From Gnetum montanum (taxonomy: Eukaryota; Streptophyta; Gnetopsida; Gnetales; Gnetaceae), in NCBI GenBank assembly GCA_015680685.1, contig MNCI01008335.1:857925-921924 (forward strand): 64,000 bases of DNA. Direction: 5' to 3'. Numbering within the stretch: position 1 is the stretch's first letter; the number at the start of each line of letters is the position of its first letter. Shown here in pieces: positions 35,889-49,200 of this stretch. The notes beneath the pieces are model-generated. The model worked only from the letters and a program-made list of their open reading frames with translations. It was not told the origin of the DNA and made no database searches. Made by a program: the position numbers and the translations under genes.

Positions 35889-35980
35889 TGTTCTATATAG
35901 ATGACAATTGCCAGCTTGAAGATTCTCAGAATAACTCAAAAACTTTAAGGAATAGGACGAACATGAAAAAGGCTGTCGCG
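35889..35980 (+). promoter_or_regulatory. Candidate CNX2 core promoter and tiny first coding exon (speculative)
   Basis: TTCTATATAGAT at 35889-35900 resembles a TATA box. ATG at 35963 opens six codons (MKKAVA) ending at 35980, immediately before a good donor, GTAAGC. Phase 0 fits exon 2, whose first base is 39686. Against it: six residues are too short for an organelle-targeting peptide, which is expected for CNX2, and no transcript evidence is available. Confidence 0.25.
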
Positions 35981-36597
35981 GTAAGCTGGACCGTATCCTA
36001 ATGTCGCCGGCCTCTTACCGAAGCTAATCCATTCTGCTGCCTGCTCTGGACGTCATTTGTGTCTTGCCTTCTTGATTTTCGCACTTTTTGATCTCGAGGC
36101 ACGTAACTGGTTCGGTCTTTTTATTTTGGTTTGCTTCTACCCATTGCCATTGAGATGAGGGAAACTGCAGGCTGTATATTGTTGAAGAAAGGTGTAGTTT
36201 GACTAAGTTTCGTAGAGTTCGCGTTTTGAAGATAGGCAATATGTTTCCGAGAAATAAGGATACTGTCTTGGTGATAATGAAGCGACTAAAGGAATCCGTG
36301 CGTTTTTCTGCGCTTTATAAGCAAACATGTTTGTTTTCAAGTGGGAATGGAAGTTGATTCTAATATGACCTAAATTTTTAGTTCATTACAAGACACGAAT
36401 TGGCGTCATGGTGTCAAAAAGTTGTTTTGTTCGATTAATTCAACGAAACTCAACGTAGAAATCATAACGGTTGTTTTTCTAGGAAACATTTATAATATAA
36501 CGATGGAAGGTAAAGGATGTACAAACGACCCTGGGGCATCAAAAATTTGTTTTTTAAAAAAGAATTTGGGAAATTGTCATCAATAAAATTCTACACT

Positions 36598-36661
36598 GAT
36601 CTTTCTAATGCTTAAAATTGTGTTTGATATGATCTTTCTAATGCTTAAAATTGTGTTTGAT
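36598..36661. repeat. 33-bp perfect tandem duplication
   Basis: Units at 36598-36630 and 36631-36661; the core gatctttctaatgcttaaaa followed by ttgtgtttgat is identical in both. A recent slippage or fill-in event. Confidence 0.9.
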
Positions 36662-37079
36662 TCTTATTCAATAGCATGGGTAAAGGAGTTGAATTCCGAG
36701 CCTGTAAGTGGGGTTTAATAAAATTAAAATTTTCACATACGTACGTACATATATCTGTCTGTCTATCTATATCTATTCCTATTTCCACTCATTCTTCATT
36801 ATATAATGATTCCAACTTGGCAATATCCTGTTCACTTATATTTGCTGTCACTAGAATCAAGCTACTTTACAAACTACCTGTAAAGAACGATCATTCTCTC
36901 TGCTTTTTCATGCGTGTTAGCTTGTTCTACTTTGACAATTTATTCTCATGTTAGCATATGTTTTTCAATCTTATCGTAAAATAATTGGTCTGATATGGTC
37001 CCGTTGCGGAGACAATATACTAGAATAAAGCTTTTATAAATGAAAGGAATTGGTTTTGAAGTCATTCTTATTTTTTTAT

Positions 37080-37335
37080 TTTGCTGAGAGGGTAATTACC
37101 AGTCCGGTCTAACAGAGTCTACTTCGCCACGGTAAAATAACTTTATCATTGTAACATAAGGGAAGCTCTCTTGGTCATAGTTAGGAGGGGCTTTATGGCC
37201 AAGAGGGTAACTACTAATTGACTGGACTTTGTCACAGTAAATAAATAATTATTTTGGCTGGGAGTTTTGCGGGTAGGCTAACTACTTTGTTACCCAGACT
37301 TTGTCCTGGAAATAAATAATTATTATCATAAAGCT
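37080..37335. repeat. Degenerate ~80-bp tandem repeat, three units
   Basis: Units near 37080, 37190 and 37258 share ggctgRgaggg/gggta, aactacta, actttgtc and a closing ggtaaaataa/aaataaataattatt block. The units have diverged, so the array is old. Confidence 0.6.
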
Positions 37336-39685
37336 GGATGAAGCGGTAACTTTTTTTACAAGAATTATCATTGTTTTGATTTTTGTTTTCAATGTGAAAA
37401 TCAATTCTTATCAATCAATTTGAGATTTTTTAGTAATTTGAAAAATATAAAAGATTCTTTTGGCCATAGCTAAACTAGTTTTGCAAATATTTAGCACTAA
37501 AAATTATTTTTCCTGGTTTAACGAACTTAATGATTTTGTTTAATACTGTTCTATTATGGATAGTATTATTCAGTTAGTTTATGGAAAAGTACTGGACTAC
37601 AAATTTTGAAAGAAAAGATTTAATGTCAGTGCATCTAACCGTTTCTCTCTATTTTAGTCTTGTCAAATGAGAGGAGGTATATTAAAATCTTTACGTAGCA
37701 GCAGTGTATACGGGAAATCAAGACGGACATATATTTTTGATAATGCCTGTAGCGGAAATCAAGTAAGTTGCTGATTCTGAACTTAAAATTGCTACTTTAC
37801 GGTGCAGTATGCATGCTTTAAAGATTGTGAATGTTATGTAAATGTTTTTGATGATAATGCATTCCAGGAATGATAATGGTACTATAGAATTACCGAGTCA
37901 GATTGTATATTCTTTGTGTATATTTATGCTCATTGAAGTAACCTTAAGATAAGATATCTAAATGTCAGAATGGTGTACTGAGTCGGTGCTAGGTATGAAG
38001 TGAAAAACACAACCTAAAGGATGATGAATTGGAATACTTGATATCGTTATCGTATGATCTTTTTAAATAGGTTGCATGTGGTACTCGGTATGAAATTGAT
38101 GAATGGTCTGAATTGAAGTGCTTTGAGTCAGTTTTTGAAGCTTTTAAAAAATATTATGTCAGCCTCACTAGAGTAGTTGAAAAAGATTCAGAGAGCAACA
38201 GATTCTTACAAATGTTGATGAGCTAATGAAGCACTCTAAGGTTCCAGTTTGCTTCTAAAGACAACTTTCCTTCCCAAACTGCACTTGTCTATGTCCAGAA
38301 ATGACATCAAAATTTTCATAACATTGTAGATGAAATGTCAACTGAAGAATCAAAGCACACAAGCTTTTAGCAATTCGTCAAAAATGCAATACGCACTGAT
38401 AAGAGTTTGAAGCAAAAGATTTGGAAAGAAAACATGATTGCATGGAACCTTACAAAAGTTAAAAGAAATTACAAATATTGAAAAAAAATAAAAAAGTAAA
38501 GAAAACCAGAATGCCCATTTTTATGTTATTATTTGAAACTGAAATTTTTACTTATGTTCATTGAGACCCCTTGAATCTGTCAGATGAGTTTCAGAATTCC
38601 TTTTATGGATTTTTAAAAAAATTTATAATTCAGTGCTATACAGTAGAATCAAACCTGTGCAGTTGCCTATACTTTATGGTTTGTTAAGCTTTTCATAGAG
38701 AGGTTACTGAAGCGTACCATTGAAAAAATGATGATGATGATGATGATTGGGAGTAAGGTGGAATAACCTAAAGTTGAGCTTAAAGATGGTGACCCCTAGG
38801 TTAACTTGTAAGAGCTCAAACATATTGCTGGATTTAAAGGGTTACATGCTTTCATCCTTGTTCTCTTTATTGATGTAAGGGCTGAAAGATGGGGTTGTGT
38901 TAGTCAAGAATTTATAGGAGGAAATTAGAGAACATTGTGTTATGATCTTGGTGTCATTGTTCCATCAGCATGAGCTAATCTTAAGGTAGGCAAACCTGTG
39001 CCTTATAAAACATAAGCAATATGCTTTATAATTATTATAAGTACTCAATCTGCACTTTGACCATCCAGATATAAATCACCAAGAATCCTCTAAACATCTA
39101 AGCAACTTATAGCTATCATAAGAGAACACAAGATTTAGATAAAAAGGTATTGGCATTTTCACACCATCAAGTAATTTCCAATAACTAAGCTCTTCTATCC
39201 CACACAAGAGGTCACCATAATTAGATAAAATGATGGGGAGCATTCATTCTTTAATCTACAAATTACAACAAAAACATGTGATGCAACTGCACAGGAAAAT
39301 AGCAAAGCACATGACCTAACAATACCCTAAGCAAGGTAGCAACACAAGCTTGACTTAGCCAACAACACATAAGGTTTCCATTTGTCTAAGTGAAGCATGT
39401 ATACCTTATTATTGCATCTACTTCTTCCCCATGGTTGAATGCAAAAGCCCTAACAATGATGACATAGGCATGAATGAACTTTTCTCTCTGGTACAATGTG
39501 CATGTGCATGATGTATGCTTGTCTTTTTTTCTGGTTGGCTTAAGCTGCTACATTTTTAATTTTTTGAATTTGGAGGGAAAACTCATTATCATCATCATCC
39601 TAGCCTTATTCTAACATTTTGAAGGAAACCTAATGTGCAATAATTTTTTTCTCTCTGTATACTTGAATTGATTTGTCAATGTCAG

Positions 39686-40297
39686 ATGAACATGCAGTTC
39701 TCTCCTTTATATCCTGATAAGGAGAACCCAACATACAAAGCTTTGATGAAAACACCTTTAAAGACATTATCAAGCATGGCTGTGAAGTCTGTTTTAGAAT
39801 CATCTTTGGATGATGCATGTGTGTCAGATATGCTAATAGATTCATTTGGCAGAATCCATACATACTTGAGAATTTCTCTAACAGAGAGGTGCAATCTGAG
39901 ATGTCAGTACTGCATGCCTGCTGAAGGGGTAGAACTTACTCCAAAACCTGATCTGTTGTCAAAAAGTGAAATTATTAGGCTGGCACATCTTTTTGTTTCA
40001 TCTGGTGTAGATAAGATCAGGTTGACAGGTGGAGAGCCGACTATTAGATCTGACATTCAAGATATATGTGCTCAATTGGCTAGATTGGAAGGACTGAAAA
40101 CGTTGGCCATGACAACAAATGGACTTGTCCTGGCAAAAAAGCTTCCGACTCTTAAAGATGCTGGTTTAACTGCACTGAACATTAGCTTGGATACGCTGGT
40201 TCCTGCAAAATTTGAGCTTCTCACTAGAAGGAAGGGTTTAGAGAAAGTTTTAGAATCTATTGATGCTGCCATAAGTCTAGGTTATGATCCTGTTAAG
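39686..40297 (+). CDS. CNX2: CNX2 exon 2: radical-SAM core
   Basis: 204 codons from ATG 39686 to DPVK, donor GTAAAG at 40298. Carries the SAM cluster cysteines, GGEP and ITTNG-like MTTNG. The upstream base string gtcag|ATG suggests the exon begins exactly here by splicing; if not spliced, this ATG would be the start codon. Confidence 0.95.
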
Positions 40298-43200
40298 GTA
40301 AAGTATTGGTTAATAATTAGTTATATCAGCCGTATTTTAACAGATATTACTCATAGTTGATGAGAGTGGTTGGTCTGCTTCAGGAAACATTCTCATTCTA
40401 CAGTATTAACCGGAAAAATGGTCCGTTCCTTTCAGGTAAACTGTGTAGTAATGCGTGGGCTAAATGATGATGAAATCTGCAATTTTGCAGAAATGACAAG
40501 AGAAAGGCCAATTAACGTTCGGTTCATTGAGTTTATGCCTTTTGATGGTAACGTGTGGAATTTCAAGAAACTCGTTCCCTATGCAGAGATGCTTGATAAA
40601 GTTGTAAGTGGAAACTTTATTAATTAGCAGAACTTTTGAAAACTAGACGTTATGTTTTTTTTCTCAAATTTAGTTTGACTATTGTTAACATTCTGTGTAA
40701 TAGGTGAAGCACTATGAGTCTGTTCACCGACTTCAAGATAGCCCTTCTGATACAGCAAAGAATTATAAAATAGATGGATTTCAAGGAACAGTATCTTTTA
40801 TCACATCAATGACTGAACATTTTTGTGCTGGATGCAACAGACTGCGGCTTTTGGCAGATGGAAATTTTAAAGTTTGCCTTTTTGGACCTTCAGAGGTACA
40901 CTGTAGTGAATTTGTGTTAACAAAGATGAACGCCATTTTCAATTGACATTTTACATTGCTTTATGTATGGATATTCCATTTGCCTTTCAAATTCACACTA
41001 ATTCCTTTACACATGGCATTATGATTTTTCATGCATAAACTTCAAAATCATTAGAATAAGTTTTGAGAATTTTTATGGAGTGATCTTGAAGGAATTATAG
41101 CAACCCTTGTATCAATGGATCCAGCACAAACCAACGCATATAGATACTTCATCCATTGGGGCAAAAATCTATGGGCAACAGTTTATGATGCACTTCGATT
41201 TCAATAAAGTGCATCTATGGGTAACAGTTTTAGGGAAGAAAGTCATTACATGTTGTGTCACCACAACTGTAAAATTGAGGTTGATGGAATGAAAACTCTC
41301 ATGGAATCCTAGAGGTGATAATGACAATGGCATCAATATTTATAACTCTATATCCTAACATATGTGAATCAAGCTCCTGACCTCTGATGGGAGTGAGGAT
41401 TGATCATCCATTCATGTAATGACACAAACAAGGTGGAGTTGATTGCCAATAAACCAAGTCCACTTGTGGCTTGTTTGTTACCATATTGATCATTGAGATT
41501 ATTTGTTAATTGTTAAAGAAATAAGGTTGTTTTTTTAAAAAGAAATGGGAAATCAAAAGTTACAGTACAATGGAAATACAATAAAGTGCAAAAGGCATGA
41601 TGCCATTGAAAGCACCCACAAACAGATGAAATGCTTTTTCATTGCCTCAAGATAGAAACCTAAAGCAATACAATCTCTCTTTCAATAGCTTTAAACAAAT
41701 ACAAGGAAGGAAAACATACTACACTCTCGCTTTAAGTTTGTCACCTTGCCAAGTTTTCTGGCCACACAACTCATAAAATCATCACCACCAATGAGCATGC
41801 TAGATGCACCCTAGAAAAAACCACAAAATGTTTGAGCAATGGATCAGTGAATAGAAAGGTGATCCCATGATTCCTCTTGACTACAGATAATACAATAATG
41901 GATAATCACCCAAAAGCTCAATGCTCATCGTGCCAAGGCAGGGTCTTGGGAGGGCTGTGGATGAGCAGATAATACAATGATTATGAATATTAACTCCTCT
42001 AGGTTTTAGAACTTGCTTCATTGGTAAGTTATTGCCTAGTAATTTTTGGAGCATCAGTTTGAAAAATAAAAGGGTTCAAGTTCAATTCCTTGTAATTTTA
42101 TTCAACAATTAGCAGAAGTTCAGCAAAGGCTGAATCTTCACAAAAAGCAGTTTATGACTTTTCACAATGAGATGCTCTGTTAAAGTTACCAGAGTGCAAT
42201 GATAAAATTATAGAAGAGAATTTAGAAAATAGTTATAATGATAATGGTGTTGACAAAGAACTTCTTGAAATTTTAAATAGTAAAAGTGATACTGCTGAGG
42301 ATAATTTGTCAGTCGATGAAGAACATCAATATAGTAAAGATGCATTAGGTGTTGATTTGCAAAGTTTGGCAGCGAGTTCTAGTTCTATAATGCACTTTAT
42401 TCCGAAAGCTAGACAGGCAAATGTGGGACTGGTACCAAAACAACATAAACCAAAGATTATTCAAAGATCCAAAATCGTCACTTCAGTTGAAAATCTCAGA
42501 CCATGCATAGGAGCTGCATAAAAATGAAGATCATTGTATGGTTGTAAAAACTCCTTGAGAATAGGTACCATTAGGATGGTGTTGTACAATCTTCACTATA
42601 TTCAAAATATTATGGAAGAAAAATTTTTGGGTGTCAACTCTATTAAAAATAGAGGCAAAAGGCTATCAAAGTTTTTTATCAAAAGACCATTCAAGAGGCC
42701 TTTGGTTACTAGCTAAAGATTATTGCAATTGGAATATGATATTAATTTGGAAAAAGTTTAATAGCATTGTTATTCAAATTTCAAAAGGAAAAATAGTTTT
42801 CTACATGATTGAAGTTTATGTACCTTCAAGTTTCTCAAAAAAGAGAAATTCTGGAATGATTTTCAGCAAGATATGTCAACATAGATGTCCTATTTCAATT
42901 GGAGGAGATTTTAATATTATATTTCAGTAACATGAAAAGAAAGGTGGAAAACGTTGGTATATTAACCGTGTAGAACTACTACAGAATTTCATGAATGATG
43001 TTGGTCTGATAAATATTCCTTGTAAAAACTATGACTATATTTCAAGGAATTGATAATAGGATAACGATCAAACATTTTTCCTATATTTAACCAGTTTAGA
43101 GGGAAATATTTAATGGTTTGAAAAAGTTTCCTAAATTTAGAGTGAAAATTTGATAAGAACTGGTTCAAATCATTGATCTATTATTTCATTTTGTAATGAT

Positions 43201-46200
43201 ATAAAGCTACATAAAAAAGAACATTTAGATGGAATAACGGTTGTTTGCTATGAATAATATATATGATCATATGAAAGTAACGGAATGACATTTGAGCAAT
43301 GGGAGCCAAAGTAGGAGTGAGAGTTGGAGCAAGACTGGGTGTGGAAGAGGGGTAGGCAACTAGCAACGACAAGCATGGTGGTGAGGGGTAGGGCACTGGC
43401 GGCAATGTGGGCAGGGGAGACTGTAGTGGGGTTGGGGGTCGGGGGGGGGGGAATGGGGGGGCGATTCTGGAGGGGACGCTGGGGGGTCAACTTGGGGCAT
43501 GACAGCAGTTCCAGTTTAGGGGATGCTTATGGGAGTGCAAGTGGGCAGTCAAGTAGAGAGGACATGTTGGGGGCTCATGGCATGGGTGGGTGGAGTTCAG
43601 GGGTTGGTGGCATCAGCACATGCTCTCAGAGGGAAGGGTCTTTGCGGTTGCAAGTGCTGCACATGCCAAGCAAGGGTTTGCAAACCATGAACTTAGCTTG
43701 ATAGGAAAATTTGTGCCCATAGGCATGAGACCAAAGATGGAGTTAATAAAGAAATGAGTTGTAGCAACATGGGGCTTGGGGGATGTTTGGATACACAGCT
43801 TGTTGAATGACTTGTTGCTTTTTGTATTTAGATCTACGAAGGATCAACACTGGGTGCTGTTGTGGGGCCATGGTTTTTCAATGCGAGGGTCCCTTACGCC
43901 TTGGTGCCCAAGTGCGCATAGAGCCTCAAACCTTTTCTCCTGGGTGCCGGTATGGAATTATGGACAACAAACTTCCTAAGATCCCTAGCAACTTTCTTTG
44001 GGGAATTCATCACTTTCAATAAGTTTACTAACATCATGGAGCGTATGGGGTTTGTCAAGTTTTGTGTTTGGAGGTTGCTATCATCCAAGGACCTTATTAA
44101 TGAAGTGCTATTGGATCTACCATCTGGGGAAGAAAAAGTCCTTGTGGAATACAAGAATCTTTTGCTTGACAAGCCTCCTATGGCTCAATCAACTGCAGTG
44201 TCCCACTATACTATTTGTTGGAAAGCCAATCATTAGGTTGTGGCATGCAAGGTTAGGGCCAAAGCCAATGCACCCAAGCAAGGGGGGACCAGATGGATGT
44301 TGGTTGGATGTCAGGGTCGCCCCATGTCTAGGTCCAAGGAGACTGGTGGTCAATTCGGTTGGGGGGGGGGGGGGGGGGNNNNNNNNNNNNNNNNNNNNNN
44401 NNNNNNNNNNNNNNNNNNNNNNNNNNNNNNNNNNNNNNNNNNNNNNNNNNNNNNNNNNNNNNNNNNNNNNNNNNNNNNNNNNNNNNNNNNNNNNCCCCCA
44501 CCTCTCCAAAGGCTAATGCTCTTGTTGGTCAAGAGAGGTCGAGGGTGGTCCCCTTGTAGGTTTGGGGGATAAGGCCTCTGACTCTCTTGCTTCAAACCTA
44601 GAAGAGAAGGGTGGGGGGGATATGCCCCTGCTAGGGGATTGGGTACTTGTGGCTTGTGGTTCCTCAATGCTGCATATGGTAGAGGTTCTAGGGGTGTTGG
44701 TGGACTCTCCTAGGGGGTACCCGATCTTGCCGAACTCTAGGAAAATTGGCAGGCTATTGACCCCACTTGCTTGCAATAAGAAGACACAACTGGAAATTGA
44801 TTTGGATATTCAAACGACCTTGAAAGAGGTCTACAAAAAATAGTCTATTGGTAGACCATGAAAATCATGTCCTAGAATTGTAGGGGTTAGGGCACTCCCT
44901 ATAAAAGAAATACCTTAAAGGATATTGTGCGTAGGGAAGACTGCAACGCTATTTGTTTGCAAGAGACAAAGTTGTAATATAGAGAATTGCAAGTGCTATA
45001 GTGGGATGGGTGACAAACGCAGTTTTTCCCTAGTCATGACAGGGTTGAGGGTTTGGCTATTCTATCCAGGCTACCCTTTGATTTTGTGGATTCTTCTCTT
45101 TGGAGCATCTCCATTCAGTTGGTTTCATCAGGCTTCTAGCTTACCAACTACTATGGGGCTCAGTGTTGGGAGGAGCGGCTAGCTAAGCTCAGGCGGATAT
45201 CTTTGGTGATTTCGGATAGACAAAAATGGATCTTAATTGGGGATTTCAACTAGTGATTGCATGCTTGGGAGAAGTCTAGTGGGGAGGTTATAGAACTTGT
45301 TGGAGGAAGTTAGTTCATCTACATGTCCATGATCTTGTAGACATGGAGATAAATGATAGCCTCTTCACTTGGAGTAACAAGTGTCGAGGGTGGGATCATG
45401 TTGTCCTAGATTGACAAAGTTTGGGTCAATTTTGATATCCTGATGAATCATGACATTCAGGTTTTAGGGAAAGAAAGATAGGCTTCAGACCATTGGTTGC
45501 AGGTCTGCCAAGTTGATAGGATAATGCCCCTTGCCTTCTCGTTGTTCCATTTTGAGAGGTCTTGGCTATCCAAGTCATGGCTAAGACCGTTGGTCTTGGA
45601 GAGTTGGGCTCAATATCTTGCTTAGGGGGATCTATGGGACTTTCCCATGTACGGCCTCAATGTGCTGAAAAGGGAGATTCACTCAAAGAAGGAGGAAAAG
45701 TACGCTTTTTGTACCCACCAAGAGGCATTACAAAACAAACTGGTTGACATATAAGCCCACCAAGAGCTCAGGGGTCTCTTGAAGAGACCAAATAGGAGAT
45801 CCTTAAGGATCTTTAGGCATTAGCAGAGGAGGAGACTACCTACTAGCAGCAGCGATCCCAAGTTAGATGGCTAAAGGATCAAGACAAACCTACTTGTTTT
45901 TCCTTTGCCATGGCAAAGTCCAATGACCAATTCAAGAAGATTTATCACCTGGTGCACGAAGGGACCACCTTGGTCTAGACCCAAGAAATTGCCTAGGTAC
46001 TCCAAACCTATTGGGCTAATATTTGGCATTGCCATGACACCCTGCCACTTTCTGTCCCTATGTAGAGAATGCTTAGTATGGAAGATAACTGCCGCCTGCT
46101 TGAACCTTTCACTTGGGTTGAGTTGGAGGCCGCCATGGCCACTTTAAAGGCCAATAAGGCTCCTGGGCCAAATGGATGGCCTATTGAATTCTTTAGGGAG

Positions 46201-49200
46201 TTTGTAGATGTACTTGGGCAAAATGTGCTAGACACTTTCAATTCTATGCTTTGATGGCAACAGGTATGCCAGAAAATAATTGCTCCAGGGTTGTGCTCAT
46301 CCCCAAGATGGTGAACCCTACAGACCCATCTCAATTTAGATCCATCGGTAACTGTAATACCTTGCTTAGGTTATTTACTAAGATGATGGTGCAGTGGTTG
46401 TCTCCTTTCATGCAAACACTTGTGGGCAGGCATTAGGTTGGGCGATTCCTTCAAGAGTAAGTGATTCTGTTACAAGAAATTCTTCACTCCCTCCAGTTGT
46501 CCAGGTACCTTCGTATGTGCCTCAAGTTAGATATTATGAAAGCCTATGATATGGTTAGCTGGGATGCTTTGAGAGAAATCATGCTTCGCAAGGGATTTCA
46601 TCCTAGTTTTGTTAACCTTTGCATACATCTTCAATCTTCGATTGCTTACTACTTTGACATCGACGGGAAGCTTTGGGGGTTTTCCTCCCCTGGGTGAGGT
46701 TTAAGACAAGGAGATCCTCTGTCTTCTTATTTGTTTATCATGGCGATTGGAGTAGACAGAGCATTGTAAAAGGGAAGGGGTGAAAGGGCTTAAAATTGCG
46801 AGGGGTGGACTGTTTAGTAGAGCATTATGCAGATGAAACGATTTTGTTTACACGGGCCGTTGTGCTGCAGGCGATTGTAGTAGACATAACCCTTGATATG
46901 ATGGCAAAGGAAATTGGGTTGGAAGTCAACAAAGGGAAGTCTGCACTTCACCTTATCAACACTAATGGACGTGTGAAGTGTTGGGCATATTGCTTGGCAC
47001 AAATCATGATTTCTACCTTGACATGCCTATCTTTGCTTGACATAGGAAGAAAGCTTGGTCAAAGTTGGTTCAAAGGCTGCAACAACTGATTGGGCATTGG
47101 ACAACGTGTTTCCTTATCCATAAGAGGAGAACTATCCTTGCAACATCTATCCTTTTGGCAATTGCCAGATTTACAGCTTCGATGGCTTCATCTCCTAAAG
47201 ACATTATCCTCAAGGTAGACCAATTAGCTAGGGATTTCATTTGGTCAAGGGGTAAAAGAGGTGAGCGTATGCATTTGGTTTGTTGGGATTCTGTGGCTAG
47301 GCCCAAGGAAGTTAGAGGTCTTGCGGTGCTTAAGTTTTCTAATGCGATCAATATGGGATATCAGCTACTTACTAATTAGTTGTTGCATGCGAACGACAAA
47401 CCAGCCCAATGGATTTAGATAATGAATAACAAATACCACAGATGGGTGGTGGGTAACTAGGACTTGCTCATTTGGAAAACTCTGTGCAGCCATGTTCATA
47501 AGGTGGAGCAAAGGGGGATGCTAGGGGAGCAACTGCATCAAATCTTGAAGCACAAGCACCCCAAGATTAAGGGTTGGTGGTCGATTTGGAAAGGCAGGCT
47601 TCCTGAAAAGATAAAGGCATTTATCTGGCTAGCGAGCCATGCTACGCTACTTGTGCAAGCTATGCTTAGGAGTCAAGGGTTAAATAGTAATGATGCTTGC
47701 CTGCTTTGTATGGGGGACCTTGAAACGTTAAATCATTTGATTTGTTGCTGCCCATATGTGACTGCCACTCGGTAGGTTGCCGCAATCCCACCACTGCTTA
47801 AATTGGATGGTGACTCCAAGGTGGTGGTTGTGTTGTGGAGTATCTAGTGGGCTCGTAACAATTGGATCTTTTGGGGTTTGCTGCTTTGCCTACCTACACA
47901 AGTTGCTGCTACTGGTTTGAGCTTGTGGTAGGAGGCATTGGTAGTTATGGGGGTGACTCCTACTTTCGAGCCATTGTGTGCAGTGTTTTAGGAGAAGCTA
48001 CTATTATGGGCAATGGTGGAAAGGGTTGGCTGGGCCAACCTCCTACCCATGCTTGTGGAAGACTTGGATCTCGCCAATGATTCTTTCTTCGAAAAGTGGA
48101 GTATGGACTTCACCACATTTAGAGGTGTATGGATTGAGCTTACAAAGGAGGTGCTAGCATAGCTTCCTAATAGGGAGGGGGCTATGGGATGCTAAGGATT
48201 TTTTTCCCGACCTTGCTCCCAAGACGACAAGTGGGTAGGTGCCCAAGACAACCCTACTGCAGCTATGGTAGGATGCCATTAAGCTTGTGGAGAGATTCTT
48301 TGTTCAATTAGGAAATGTATGGAAATTACATGGGGTACATTTTTCATTCTTGAAATGCCTGTAGCTAGGGCATGTTGTTAACATTCCAAGATTTTTTCTT
48401 GCTTCGTTGTAGCAGGGATGGCATGAGAGGCACTTGGAGCTAATTTTGGTGGTTTGGAGGGCTATTGGGTCGTAGGTTCTGCGAGCACTAGAGTTCCTTC
48501 CTTGTCATATTGTGTACGTGTGTTAGGGGCTTGTGTTGGTGGGGGGGGGGGGGGGGGGGGGGGGTGCGTTTGTTGTGCATAACCTTCCTATGCAAGCTCA
48601 TGTGGGGGCCATGCCCTTGGCGGCGAATGTTGGGTTGGGAGGTACAATAGTTGGCTAAAGCTAAGGAGAGAGATTTGGCAAAAATGGTTGAATGTGCTCG
48701 TGGGGAAGAGTGGGCCCTTTGGGAGGCTAAGTGGCAGGCATGTGAAGAGGAGTTCCAACATCAACTAGCTCAATTTGAGTTACACCATCATGAGATGGTC
48801 AGAGAGACCATGCAACAGAGGGAGATTATTGAGGTGATGAATAGGGTTGCGCTCAAAGATGAGATTCACAAGCAACTTAGAGAGGAGATGTTATAGGAGG
48901 AATAGAGTAGGATCATCTAGGAGAAGGAAGAATAGGAGCACACAGAGCAAGATTTGTTGGAAGTTGAGCAACTATAGAAACAACAAGATCGCATGCATGA
49001 GACCAATGTCAAATCTTGGCTTTGTGAATGCCCTTATGTTATAATGAATATTAATTGCAATTTGTCCTAGTTGGTACTTTGACACTTCATAAGGAGAACC
49101 TCCACAAAACTACACCCGGATGAGAAGGGGGACACAACCACATGCATGTGAAAGGAAGCGAAATTTAAAAGATTCCAGGAGGCTACTGCTTTTGTGGACA

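Larger units (their letters stand above)
36000..39685. other. Sequence between candidate exon 1 and exon 2 of CNX2
   Basis: No recognisable gene. Includes two tandem-duplication loci listed separately, and ATG/GAT trinucleotide runs at 38729-38746 and 39585-39599. The end, ctctctgtatacttg...gtcag at 39650-39685, looks like a polypyrimidine tract and splice acceptor for exon 2. Confidence 0.45.
43300..48540 (+). mobile_element. LINE 2 (L1-type), nearly complete but degraded
   Basis: Plus-strand order: Gly-rich stretch (43324-43701), DUF4283-like ORF1 (43780-44240), assembly gap (44379-44494), endonuclease (44860-45260), RT (46070-46900) and a Cys/His-rich zf-RVT domain (47560-47780). A 3' part follows, up to a poly-G run. 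It is inserted in the CNX2 intron in the sense direction. Frames broken by many stops. No clear poly(A) tail or target duplication is seen, perhaps because the end coincides with the poly-G join. Confidence 0.82.

Noticed and set aside
43324-43701. 125-codon Gly-rich frame as a glycine-rich host protein
   Set aside because: It contains G homopolymer-like tracts, sits at the start of LINE 2 and has no signal peptide or regular Gly repeat; more likely LINE 5' sequence.
44189-44667. Several frames crossing the N block
   Set aside because: They are artefacts of translating N; no protein can be inferred across the gap.
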